A stretch of 64,000 bases of DNA, from the NCBI RefSeq assembly GCF_030929595.1, contig NZ_JAVFVR010000007.1, positions 124,001 to 188,000 of the forward strand, written 5' to 3'. The translations under genes and the position numbers were made by a program. Under the pieces are notes generated by a model, which worked only from the letters and a program-made list of their open reading frames with translations, was not told the DNA's origin and did no database searches. Positions within the stretch are counted from its first letter, which is position 1, and the number at the start of each line of letters is the position of its first letter. Source of the DNA: Flavobacterium sp. LHD-85. GTDB lineage: Bacteria > Bacteroidota > Bacteroidia > Flavobacteriales > Flavobacteriaceae. This document shows positions 56,976 to 64,000 of the stretch, one piece after another.

Positions 56976-57139
56976 TAGGTTCTCTTTGAGATAATTTTTG
57001 AAAGTTTTTTTGAAGTGGCATTGATAAAACTAAAATAGCAAATAAATAGTTAGCATCACTTCCTAAATCAAGAAAGATTTTGCATGAATTACTTTAAGCA
57101 TCATTGTTTTTTTGTTTCTTACTGCAAATTTTATATTAT

Positions 57140-57147
57140 TAACTTTG
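57140..57147 (+). promoter_or_regulatory. Candidate -7 box of the amidohydrolase gene
   Basis: TAACTTTG matches TAnnTTTG, 24 bases before the ATG. A TTG at 57112-57114 gives a slightly long 25-base spacer. Confidence 0.4.
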
Positions 57148-57171
57148 AAGTTATATTAAATCAAGAAAATT

Positions 57172-58503
57172 ATGGACAAGAATAAAATGTCACGCAAGGA
57201 TTTCCTTAAAAACTCTGCATGGGGCTTTGCGGGACTGTCTCTTTTACCTGGAGTTTTACACGCTGCTGATAATGAAACCAATAATCAAAATAGGTTGACA
57301 AAAGTGACTAGTTATGCTTTAAAAAATGTTCGTTTAGAAACAGGATTTGAATATGAAGGAGAAAACGTAATCAATACCAAAACAGAACTTTTTACCATAG
57401 AAATTGCCAACGATAAGATAAAAGCGATTAAACCAAATCAGCCGCAATCTCAAGCAATAGATGCTAAGGGCTTATTAATGTTGCCGTCATTCCGCGATAT
57501 GCATATTCATTTGGATAAAACGCTTTATGCTGAAAAGTGGCGTGCAGTACGTCGTACAGGCGGAATTAAAGGAATGATCGAGTTGGAGCAGAAAATAATG
57601 CCCGAATTGCTTAAAAATTCAACTTACAAAGCTGAAAAACTAATCGAACTATTGCAGTCTAATGGATCTGCATTTGCAAGAAGCCATGTAAATATTGAGC
57701 CTACTTCTAAATTGCAATCTCTAAAAAATCTAGAAATCGCTTTAGCAAACAAAAAAGATAGTTTTGGAGCTGAACTGGTTGCATTTCCACAGCATGGTTT
57801 ATATTATACCGATTCATTGCCGTACATGAAAGAGGCTGCAAAAATGGATATCGATTTTATTGGAGGTCTAGATCCTACTAATGTCGACGGAGCAATCGAA
57901 AAAACAATGGATACAACTGTTCAGCTGGCATTAGATAATAAAAAAGGGATTGATATTCACTTGCACGAATCCGGAAAATCGGGTCAAGACACTATCGATT
58001 ATTTAATTAAAAAAGTAAACGAAAATCCTGCTTTAAAAGGCAAAACTTTTGTAAGTCATGCTTTTGCTTTGGGAACTTTGGATAAAACCAATCAGGAAGC
58101 TATTGCAGAAAAATTGGCCGAAGCACAAGTGGGAATTGTTTCTACTATTCCTTTTGGTGGATTAATTATGCCAATTCCGACTCTTTTGAAACATGGGGTA
58201 ACGGTGATGACAGGTAACGACAGTATTGTTGATTATTGGAATACATTCGGAACGGGAAGTGTTTTGCAAAAGGCAAATTTAGCGGCACAATTATATGGAC
58301 AAAGTTCTGAGTTTGGTTTATCTCGAATGTTAAAATTAGCGACTGCTGGTCCAATTCCTTTAGATGACAAAGGTATGCAGCAATGGCCTAAAATAGGAGA
58401 TGATGCTAATATTGTATTAATTGATGCTTCTTGTTCGGCAGAAGCAGTCTCAAGAATTTCGCCTGTAAGATCTCTAATTTATAAAGGAAATATTGTTTAT
58501 TAA
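57172..58503 (+). CDS. Exported amidohydrolase (cytosine deaminase-like) with Tat-like signal
   Basis: 443 aa. The N-terminus MDKNKMSRKDFLKNSAWGFA is a twin-arginine-type signal with Arg-Lys in place of Arg-Arg. The metal-dependent hydrolase core shows PSFRDMHIHLDKTLY (HxH), HLHESGKSG, SHAFALG and GNDSIVDYWNTFGTG (Asp ligand), the order found in cytosine deaminase-like amidohydrolases. Export of a folded metal enzyme fits Tat. The substrate is unknown; a cyclic amide or imide is likely from the family. The ankyrin gene follows 16 bases later. Confidence 0.85.
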   Translation: MDKNKMSRKDFLKNSAWGFAGLSLLPGVLHAADNETNNQNRLTKVTSYALKNVRLETGFEYEGENVINTKTELFTIEIANDKIKAIKPNQPQSQAIDAKGLLMLPSFRDMHIHLDKTLYAEKWRAVRRTGGIKGMIELEQKIMPELLKNSTYKAEKLIELLQSNGSAFARSHVNIEPTSKLQSLKNLEIALANKKDSFGAELVAFPQHGLYYTDSLPYMKEAAKMDIDFIGGLDPTNVDGAIEKTMDTTVQLALDNKKGIDIHLHESGKSGQDTIDYLIKKVNENPALKGKTFVSHAFALGTLDKTNQEAIAEKLAEAQVGIVSTIPFGGLIMPIPTLLKHGVTVMTGNDSIVDYWNTFGTGSVLQKANLAAQLYGQSSEFGLSRMLKLATAGPIPLDDKGMQQWPKIGDDANIVLIDASCSAEAVSRISPVRSLIYKGNIVY

Positions 58504-58519
58504 TTTTAAATTTTAAAAA

Positions 58520-59185
58520 ATGAAATTGCTTGTTTTAGCCTTGGGTTTGATGCTCAGCTCTTATCAGGCTTCACCCGTAGAAAATCAGAAAATAGAAATG
58601 ACGAACGAAAGAGATATTTTAAAAGCCGTTAAGGAAAATAATATCGACGCGGTAGCAAAAGCTTTGAAAAACGGCGAGAATGTTAATTTAACAGACAGTC
58701 ATAAGCGTTCTTTATTGCTTATAGCCACTAATAACAAAAATTTTGAAATGGCAGAGCTTTTGGTAAAACACGGCGCAGATGTTAATCAGCAGGCTGATAA
58801 TTTGGATAGTCCGTTTTTATATGCGGGAGCAACCGGACAAACCAAATTGCTGAAATTGTTTTTAGCAAATGGAGCGCGTTTTGATGTTTTTAATCGATAC
58901 AATGGTTCTGCTTTAATTCCCGCATGCGAACGAGGACATATAGAAACAGTGCGACTGCTTGCAAACACAAAAAATTATCCAATAAACCATGTTAATCGTT
59001 TAGGATGGACAGGATTAATGGAAGCTATTGTATTAGGAGATGGTACAAAAAAATATCAGGAAATTGTCAAGATATTAAAAGATGCTGGCGCAAAAATGGA
59101 TATTCCAGATCACGATGGCGTAACGCCTTTGCAGCATGCTGAAAGAGCGGGATATAAAGAAATTGCGAAAATTATTAAATCATAA
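58520..59185 (+). CDS. Exported ankyrin-repeat protein
   Basis: 221 aa with signal peptide MKLLVLALGLMLSSYQASP. About five ankyrin repeats run from residue 35 to the end (NIDAVAKALKNGENVNLTDS, NFEMAELLVKHGADVNQQAD, GQTKLLKLFLANGARFDVFN, HIETVRLLANTKNYPINHVN, GVTPLQHAERAGYKEIAKII). Periplasmic. It is closely linked to the amidohydrolase, so it may act as a partner or protective subunit, as ankyrin proteins do for some periplasmic enzymes (ankB-katA in Pseudomonas); this is inference. Confidence 0.88.
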   Translation: MKLLVLALGLMLSSYQASPVENQKIEMTNERDILKAVKENNIDAVAKALKNGENVNLTDSHKRSLLLIATNNKNFEMAELLVKHGADVNQQADNLDSPFLYAGATGQTKLLKLFLANGARFDVFNRYNGSALIPACERGHIETVRLLANTKNYPINHVNRLGWTGLMEAIVLGDGTKKYQEIVKILKDAGAKMDIPDHDGVTPLQHAERAGYKEIAKIIKS

Positions 59186-59240
59186 AAATGCGATACAATT
59201 AATGATGTAAGCAATCTTTAAAGTATATTATTTTATGAAG

Positions 59241-59271
59241 AAGGGACAGCTAATATAGCTATCCCTTTTTA
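59241..59271 (+). terminator. Terminator after the ankyrin gene
   Basis: AGGGACAGCT pairs (one mismatch or wobble) with AGCTATCCCT around AATAT, followed by TTTT. The remaining DNA to 59457 shows no other feature. Confidence 0.65.
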
Positions 59272-59457
59272 TGTTTTTTTAATTAGCCTTAAAATACTTT
59301 TCATTTACTTAAGCAATTTGAAATAGATGTTTTTTGATCAGAACGAGTAATTAATTGGTACTATGTTATCTCGAAATTGGTATATATTATCTGATTGTGG
59401 GTGAAATAGTATTGCAATAGAATAATCTTCTATTTTTAATGAAATTTCAACAAATAC

Positions 59458-60432
59458 ATGGAACCAATACAACTTATTTCAGATCATTTTATTGAAGAAA
59501 AATGCAATTTTAAAGAACTTATAGAAAAACTTCGAACTGGATTTTCGACTTCGGCAATCAAAGTTCCTATGCGCCATCATCACGATTATCCTAATCCAAA
59601 AGAGAACAAAGATTCAACGCTGCTGCTAATGCCAGCTTTTCAAGCAGGCAAAGATTTAGGAGTAAAAATAGTTACGGTGAGTCCTAATAATGGCAAATAT
59701 GATTTGCCTTCAATTCAAGGGACTTATATTTATCTCGATGGACACAAAGGAAATATAAAAGCAATTCTAGATGCAAAATCATTGACAGGTAAACGTACCG
59801 CAGCAACATCGGCTTTGGCCAGTAGTTATCTTTCACGAAAAGAGGCTTCTTCTATGCTGATGATTGGCACCGGAGCTTTGGCTATTAATTTAATTCAGGC
59901 ACATGCAAGTGTAAGACCTATAAAAGAAGTTTATGTTTGGGGAAGAACTATAGAAAAAGCGCAATTGGTTTGTGATGCATTCAAAAATTCTTCGCTTATC
60001 TGCAAGCCAGTTTCAACTATAGAAGAGGTTATTTCACAAGTCGATATTATTTCAGCAGCAACTCTATCGCCAGTTCCGCTTGTTTTTGGAAAATGGTTGA
60101 AAGCTGGACAGCATTTGGATCTTGTTGGGGCGTACAAAAAAGATATGCGTGAGGCAGATGATGAAGCCGTTTTAAAGTCCAGTCTATTTCTGGATACTTA
60201 CCAAGGCGGACTAAAAGAAAGTGGCGACATTCTGATTCCGCTTACTAATGGAATTATCACAAAAGAAACAATTAAAGCAGATTTGTTTGAATTGTGCAGT
60301 AATGTAAAATTAGGACGAACGTCTGAAACTGAAATTACCTATTTTAAATCCGTAGGACATGCTTTGGAAGATCTTGTTGCAGCCGGATATTTTTATGAAA
60401 AGTATAACTCAAAAACACAAGAAAATGCCTAA
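59458..60432 (+). CDS. Ornithine cyclodeaminase family protein, probable delta1-pyrroline-2-carboxylate reductase
   Basis: 324 aa. Family signs: MRHHHDYPNPKENKDSTLLLMPAF, the conserved Lys region GVKIVTVSPNN, LDAKSLTGKRTAATSALASSYL, and a Rossmann NAD(P) motif SMLMIGTGALAINLIQAHA. DLVGAYKKDMREADDE is the usual C-terminal block. Next to a Cys/Thr-type hydroxyproline dehydratase, the best reading is reduction of delta1-pyrroline-2-carboxylate to L-proline, rather than ornithine cyclisation or alanine dehydrogenase activity. The stop overlaps the next gene start by 8 bases. Confidence 0.82.
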   Translation: MEPIQLISDHFIEEKCNFKELIEKLRTGFSTSAIKVPMRHHHDYPNPKENKDSTLLLMPAFQAGKDLGVKIVTVSPNNGKYDLPSIQGTYIYLDGHKGNIKAILDAKSLTGKRTAATSALASSYLSRKEASSMLMIGTGALAINLIQAHASVRPIKEVYVWGRTIEKAQLVCDAFKNSSLICKPVSTIEEVISQVDIISAATLSPVPLVFGKWLKAGQHLDLVGAYKKDMREADDEAVLKSSLFLDTYQGGLKESGDILIPLTNGIITKETIKADLFELCSNVKLGRTSETEITYFKSVGHALEDLVAAGYFYEKYNSKTQENA

Positions 60433-61492
60433 TACATACCAAAATATATGTAATAATATTGACTACAAAACAGATGAATCTGTGATGCAGATAAAAACAA
60501 TTGACATGCATACAGGAGGAGAACCTTTGCGTGTAATTGTTTCTGGTTTTCCAAAACTCAAAGGAAGTACAGTTTTAGAATACCGAAGAGATATAAAAGA
60601 AAACTACGATTATTTAAGAACTGCGTTGATGTTTGAGCCTCGTGGTCATGCAGATATGTATGGTTGTATATTACTTCCGCCAAATGATGATGAGGCAGAT
60701 TTTGGTATTCTTTTCATGCACAATGAAGGATATAGCAGTATGTGCGGTCATGCCATTATTGCCATAAGCACTCTGGCAGTAAAAATGAACTGGATAACGG
60801 TAAAAGAAGGGGAAAACGATTTGAAAATTGATGCTCCATGCGGTCGAATTTTTTCATTTGTTACAGTATTAAAAGGTGAAGTAATAGGAGTGAGGTTTCA
60901 TTGTGTGCCAAGTTTTGCTGTAGGTTTAGATCGTATTGTAAATGTTGACGGCATTGGCGATGTGGTTTATGATCTGGCTTATGGTGGCGCTTTTTACGCT
61001 TATGTTGATTTGAGAAAAAATACACATTTGAATTTTGGTTTAACGGCGGAAAATTACCGTGCCATTATTCAGAGTGGCATCGATATAAAACATGCAGTAA
61101 TGAATCAAGACAAAGAAATTCAGCATCCGTTTGAGGAGGATTTGAGTTTTTTATACGGAACGATTTTTATCGATGAACCAATGAATATTTTGAATCATAG
61201 CCGAAATGTTTGTGTTTTTGCCGATGGAGAAGTTGATCGTTCTCCAACAGGTTCTGGTGTTTCTGGAAGGATCGCGATAGAAAAAGCTAGAAATGCTATA
61301 AATGTAAATGAACCTATTACGATAGAAAGTATAACAGGAAGTACTTTTAAAGGATCTCTAGTGAGAGAAGAAAAATTTGGAGCTTTTAAGGCTGTAATTC
61401 CACAAGTTGAAGGAACGGCTTTTGTAACAGGATTAAATACATTTTTAATAGATCCAAAAGATCCTATGAGGAATGGGTTTATACTTCGATAA
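60425..61492 (+). CDS. Proline racemase family protein, probable trans-3-hydroxy-L-proline dehydratase
   Basis: 355 aa from the ATG at 60425, which overlaps the upstream stop; an alternative start at 60485 (MQIKTIDMHTGGEPLRVIV) fits some family members better. Conserved blocks: DMHTGGEPLRVI, EPRGHADMYG, MHNEGYSSMCGHA with the first catalytic Cys, and DRSPTGSGVSGR in which the second catalytic Cys of racemases is Thr. The Cys/Thr combination is the mark of trans-3-hydroxy-L-proline dehydratases (as in human L3HYPDH), which form delta1-pyrroline-2-carboxylate. The neighbour reductase would complete the route to L-proline. Cytoplasmic. Confidence 0.82.
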   Translation: MPNTYQNICNNIDYKTDESVMQIKTIDMHTGGEPLRVIVSGFPKLKGSTVLEYRRDIKENYDYLRTALMFEPRGHADMYGCILLPPNDDEADFGILFMHNEGYSSMCGHAIIAISTLAVKMNWITVKEGENDLKIDAPCGRIFSFVTVLKGEVIGVRFHCVPSFAVGLDRIVNVDGIGDVVYDLAYGGAFYAYVDLRKNTHLNFGLTAENYRAIIQSGIDIKHAVMNQDKEIQHPFEEDLSFLYGTIFIDEPMNILNHSRNVCVFADGEVDRSPTGSGVSGRIAIEKARNAINVNEPITIESITGSTFKGSLVREEKFGAFKAVIPQVEGTAFVTGLNTFLIDPKDPMRNGFILR

Positions 61493-61511
61493 TTAATTCT
61501 ACAAAACAAAC

Positions 61512-61548
61512 AAACTGTAAATCATTTAAGATTTGCAGTTTTTTTTTA
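61512..61548 (+). terminator. Terminator of the hydroxyproline gene pair
   Basis: AAACTGTAAATC (61512-61523) pairs with GATTTGCAGTTT (61530-61541, one mismatch), followed by T8. Confidence 0.8.
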
Positions 61549-61570
61549 TTTCTAAGTTTAAAGCATAAAA

Positions 61571-61597
61571 AAAGTCCTAATCAAAGATTAGGACTTT
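61571..61597 (-). terminator. Terminator of tRNA-Tyr
   Basis: AAAGTCCTAATC (61571-61582) and GATTAGGACTTT (61586-61597) are perfect complements with a three-base loop. On the minus strand a T7 run follows. Confidence 0.9.
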
Positions 61598-61599
61598 CG

Positions 61600-61680
61600 T
61601 GGGGAGAGCAGGATTCGAACCTGCGAAGTTCACACAGCAGATTTACAGTCTGCCCTCGTTGGCCGCTTGAGTATCTCCCC
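61600..61680 (-). tRNA. tRNA-Tyr (GTA)
   Basis: Minus-strand sequence folds with acceptor GGGGAGA/TCTCCCC, anticodon stem GCAGA/TCTGC around CTGTAAA (anticodon GTA), a long variable arm (GTGTGAACTTC region) and T arm GCAGG-TTCGAAT-CCTGC. The long variable arm is normal for bacterial tRNA-Tyr. CCA is not encoded. Confidence 0.93.
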
Positions 61681-62073
61681 GATCTCAGCTTGTTGTGCTT
61701 TGTTGTTCTAAGCGGTGGCAAAGATAGGAACTCTTTCTACATTTCCAAACAAAAAAAGGACTTAATTTTAAGTTATTTTAAAGTTATTTTTTAATCTGTT
61801 GGAATTGAATAAAATAAAAAGAGGCTAATTTAAAGTTGTTTCTAAATATAAGAATATTCTTCTTTGTTTATTTGTGTTTTTTCTCTTCTGTTGAGGCTTA
61901 ATGGGGCTGTCAAGCATTGCATTTAGTGATGAATTAAATTAATATTTGCAAAAAAGCTATTTGATGTTGTTTTGAAATTAACTTTTTTCTTAAAATATTA
62001 AGTGTAGATATTTTAAGTTATCAATACGATAATTTTTTGAGTGGAATTTTTGTTTCCGATAGAATACAAAACA
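61681..62073. other. Gene-free AT-rich stretch upstream of tRNA-Tyr
   Basis: About 390 bases with no ORF and no repeat that I can support. It should contain the tRNA promoter just upstream of 61680. Confidence 0.4.
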
Positions 62074-62100
62074 AAAAAATCTCCACTAGGGAGATTTTTT
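62074..62100 (-). terminator. Terminator of the DUF4369-TlpA gene
   Basis: AAAAAATCTCC pairs with GGGAGATTTTTT around ACTA, giving a T6 run on the minus strand. Confidence 0.85.
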
Positions 62101-62118
62101 GATTATTTTGAATGAAGA

Positions 62119-63285
62119 TTATTTTGCAAGCAATTCTTGAATTTTAGCTTTCAATTCATCGCCTCTTAAATCTTGTGCTACTACTTTTCCTGATGCGTCA
62201 AGGATAAAAGTTGCAGGAATAGATTCAACGTTGTATTGTTTTGCAATTGGCTCGTCCCAAAATTTTAAGTTAGAAACTTGAGTCCAAGTTAAACCGTCTT
62301 TTGCTATTGCTTCTTTCCATTTTGCAGCGTCTTTATCTAAAGATACTCCAACAATGTTTAATCCTTTTGAGTGAAACTCTTTGTATAAAGCCACCACATG
62401 AGGATTTTCTTGTCGGCATGGTCCGCACCATGAAGCCCAGAAATCTACAATAGTTACTTTTCCTAAACTTTCTTTAAGCGAAACTACTTTTCCTTCTGGA
62501 TTAGGAGCTGAAAAATCTGCTCTTCATTTAGCACTGCCTACTGCTGGAGCTGTAGCACCAACTGATGGCATTTTTGCTTGACCAAATCTAGTTTTGATTT
62601 CTTTACCTGGAGCAGTGTTTTTTAAAGACTCATCCAAACCGTTGTAAAGACCTTCTAATTTTTTCATATCAGCTGTTGGATCATTCAATAAACTTTGGAT
62701 AATTAAAGCTGTAATGAAAGATTTTGGGTGACCTTCAGCATAAGTTAAATATTTCTTTTTGCTTCCTTCTTGAACTTCTTTTTGAATTTCCATGTATTGT
62801 TTCATCAAGCCATTGATAGTTGCTGTATCTTGAGCTTGTTGAGCTTGCTTCATTTTATCGTTATTTTTTTTCTGGAAGTCAATTAAACTTTTTTGAGTTT
62901 TATTCATATCTTCCATGAAAGCAAAATACTCGTCGTTGTTGTAAGTTCCAGAGATTTTAGATTTGTGAATACTATCTTTATCAATAGCAACATTGATTTC
63001 TCCAGTTTCAAGGATGAATGGAATAGGACCATTAGCACCTTGTAATATTAATGTATGGAAAGCTGGTTCAGTAACTTTTCCTTTAATTTCAAATTTTCCG
63101 TTTTCAACTTTTACTGTATCAAGAGAAACTGGCATTCTTGTAGCAGGATCCTGACCTTGTAAGATAATCGTTTTTCCATTTTCAATCCCTGTAGCAGTAC
63201 CAGTAATAAGGTATTCTCCATCTTTAACTTTACTGCAAGAAATGATAGCTGCAGAAGCTGTAAGTACAAAAAGTATTTTTTTCAT
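62119..63285 (-). pseudogene. DUF4369-TlpA thiol-disulfide reductase interrupted by an in-frame TGA
   Basis: The upstream piece (63285-62524, 253 aa) is a lipoprotein (MKKILFVLTASAAIISC, Cys17) with a DUF4369 domain and a coiled region. It stops at TGA (minus strand 62526-62524), directly after SVGATAPAVGSAK. The same frame continues without a break as RADFSAPNPEGKVVSLKESL, FWASWCGPCRQENP (active-site CxxC) and YNVESIPATFILDASGKVV (cis-Pro) to the stop at 62119. The only start downstream of the TGA (GTG at 62397) lies after the CxxC. So the thioredoxin domain is made only by read-through, or the gene is broken, or the base is a sequencing error. The intact form would be a periplasmic-facing disulfide reductase of about 388 aa, normal for Bacteroidota. 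Confidence 0.8.
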
Positions 63286-63319
63286 TATAAAAAATTAATT
63301 AGTTAATTGATTTGTGCAA

Positions 63320-63327
63320 CAAAAGTA
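63320..63327 (-). promoter_or_regulatory. -7 box of the DUF4369-TlpA gene
   Basis: The minus strand reads TACTTTTG, matching TAnnTTTG, 34 bases before the ATG at 63285. Confidence 0.45.
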
Positions 63328-63493
63328 TCTAAAATTATAAAACATATAGAATTTTGTAACCTAAAATTTTGTTATAGTTTTTTTTGTTCTAATCGTCCTA
63401 AAATCAAGGGGTTTGTTGCTTTTATTTGATTTAAAACTCTTATTTGATTTTTGTTTCTAATGTGAAGATAGGATTTTTATAATAATAATGTAT

Positions 63494-63523
63494 AAAAAAA
63501 GCACTCTGTAAAAAGAGTGCTTT
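63494..63523 (-). terminator. Terminator of the J-KTSC gene
   Basis: AAAGCACTCT (63498-63507) pairs with AGAGTGCTTT (63514-63523). T7 follows on the minus strand. Confidence 0.88.
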
Positions 63524-63545
63524 CTGGAATATTGTAGTTTAAAAA

Positions 63546-63986
63546 CTATTCTTGGTTTGTTTTCTTTCTCCAAGTAAAAGAGTTTAAAATATGTCTTTTA
63601 GCAAATCTTGCTGGAGAATCAGCATTTACCATTTTCACATAAGTTGCTTTTGGAACACTAATGTATTCGTAAACACTTCCGTTAGAAAAATCAATAATTA
63701 AACGACCTTCAACAAATTTATAATCTGTAATAGAACAAGTTGAAATTGTTTCTGTATATTCAGGTAAATTAAGTTTGATAGTATCAGGGTGAATACTTAC
63801 TAAAAAGTGGTAAGCTTCGATAATCGTTTTACTTTTTTCTTCTGCTTCTTTTAAACCAGCTTCATTTCCCACAAATTTATCAGGATGAGATTCTTTCATC
63901 GCATTACGATAAATTGTCTTTAAATCTTTTAACTCTGCAGTTTTTTCTACGTTTAGTAACTTGCGGTATTCAACTATTTTTTTCAT
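63546..63986 (-). CDS. J-domain plus KTSC-domain protein
   Basis: 146 aa. Residues about 5-65 are a J-domain with the HPD motif at His34-Pro35-Asp36 (MKESHPDKFVGN), which would stimulate a DnaK ATPase. Residues about 83-138 (LIIDFSNGSVYEYISVPKATY, MVNADSPARFAKRHI) match the KTSC domain, found alone or near nucleic-acid enzymes. The two domains on one small protein are seen in Flavobacteriaceae. Cytoplasmic. Role unknown; it may deliver a KTSC ligand to the Hsp70 system. The start is 14 bases from the window edge. Confidence 0.85.
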   Translation of the reverse strand: MKKIVEYRKLLNVEKTAELKDLKTIYRNAMKESHPDKFVGNEAGLKEAEEKSKTIIEAYHFLVSIHPDTIKLNLPEYTETISTCSITDYKFVEGRLIIDFSNGSVYEYISVPKATYVKMVNADSPARFAKRHILNSFTWRKKTNQE

Positions 63987-64000
63987 AAATAAAAGGTAAC

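Noticed and set aside
61600..61680. tRNA-Tyr as integration site for a genomic island
   Set aside because: No integrase, and no repeat of the tRNA 3' end was found in the window. The toxin island ends more than 6 kb away.
62524..62526. Selenocysteine codon in the TlpA-type gene
   Set aside because: The TGA is not at a redox-active position; the CxxC cysteines downstream are both intact, and no SECIS-like hairpin was seen after it.

Overview
The window is AT-rich chromosomal DNA of a Bacteroidota bacterium, very probably a Flavobacterium-type Flavobacteriaceae. The grounds are the protein families (DUF4369/TlpA reductase, DUF2490, SprB repeats with a type IX secretion (T9SS) type A C-terminal signal, a TANFOR-like N-terminus), the near absence of Shine-Dalgarno sequences, and several start-proximal TAnnTTTG boxes that fit the flavobacterial -7 promoter consensus. 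No phage, integrase, plasmid or transposase gene is seen.

Region 1 (1-22128) is mostly housekeeping. It holds the N-terminal part of a 2-oxoacid dehydrogenase E1 gene, an M1-peptidase-like protein without its zinc site, a LOG family protein, a YwqK/MORN-type lipoprotein, uvrA, a Fic protein with its own HTH and an operator-like inverted repeat, a ClC channel, gamma-glutamyltransferase, ACP phosphodiesterase, glmM, a cluster of REP/BIME-like palindromes, a lipid A-type acyltransferase, a rhomboid protease, a SIMPL protein, a 7TM histidine kinase, a YheT-type hydrolase and a DUF2490 protein.

Region 2 (22296-29122) is a compact efflux operon: a TetR regulator behind a perfect 54-bp palindrome, a TolC-like channel, an HlyD-like lipoprotein adaptor, two ABC ATPases and two ABC-2 permeases. 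It resembles the E. coli YbhGFSR layout with the two ATPase halves encoded separately.

Region 3 (29378-55106) is the most unusual part: about 26 kb on one strand of very large exported proteins and small genes. In order it encodes a multi-FnIII protein, a 1717-aa SprB-repeat T9SS cargo, a 1582-aa TANFOR/FnIII/HELGH-motif protein ending in a GNAT-like putative toxin domain, an overlapping small ORF and two more immunity-like ORFs (one SUKH/SMI1-KNR4) separated by a duplicated intergenic segment, an exported unknown protein, two lipoproteins (IPT plus Asp-box, and PKD), an 818-aa predicted outer-membrane barrel, a 1563-aa all-beta exported protein and two more orphan immunity-like ORFs. I read this as a polymorphic-toxin/immunity island with its own surface proteins and perhaps its own export route. 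Functions here are inferred from architecture.

Region 4 (55266-61492) has a DoxX-like membrane protein, an AraC regulator, an exported amidohydrolase, an exported ankyrin protein, and a gene pair (ornithine cyclodeaminase-like reductase and a Cys/Thr proline-racemase homologue) that fits conversion of trans-3-hydroxy-L-proline to L-proline. Region 5 (61571-63986) has tRNA-Tyr, a DUF4369-TlpA gene split by an in-frame TGA, and a J-domain/KTSC-domain protein.
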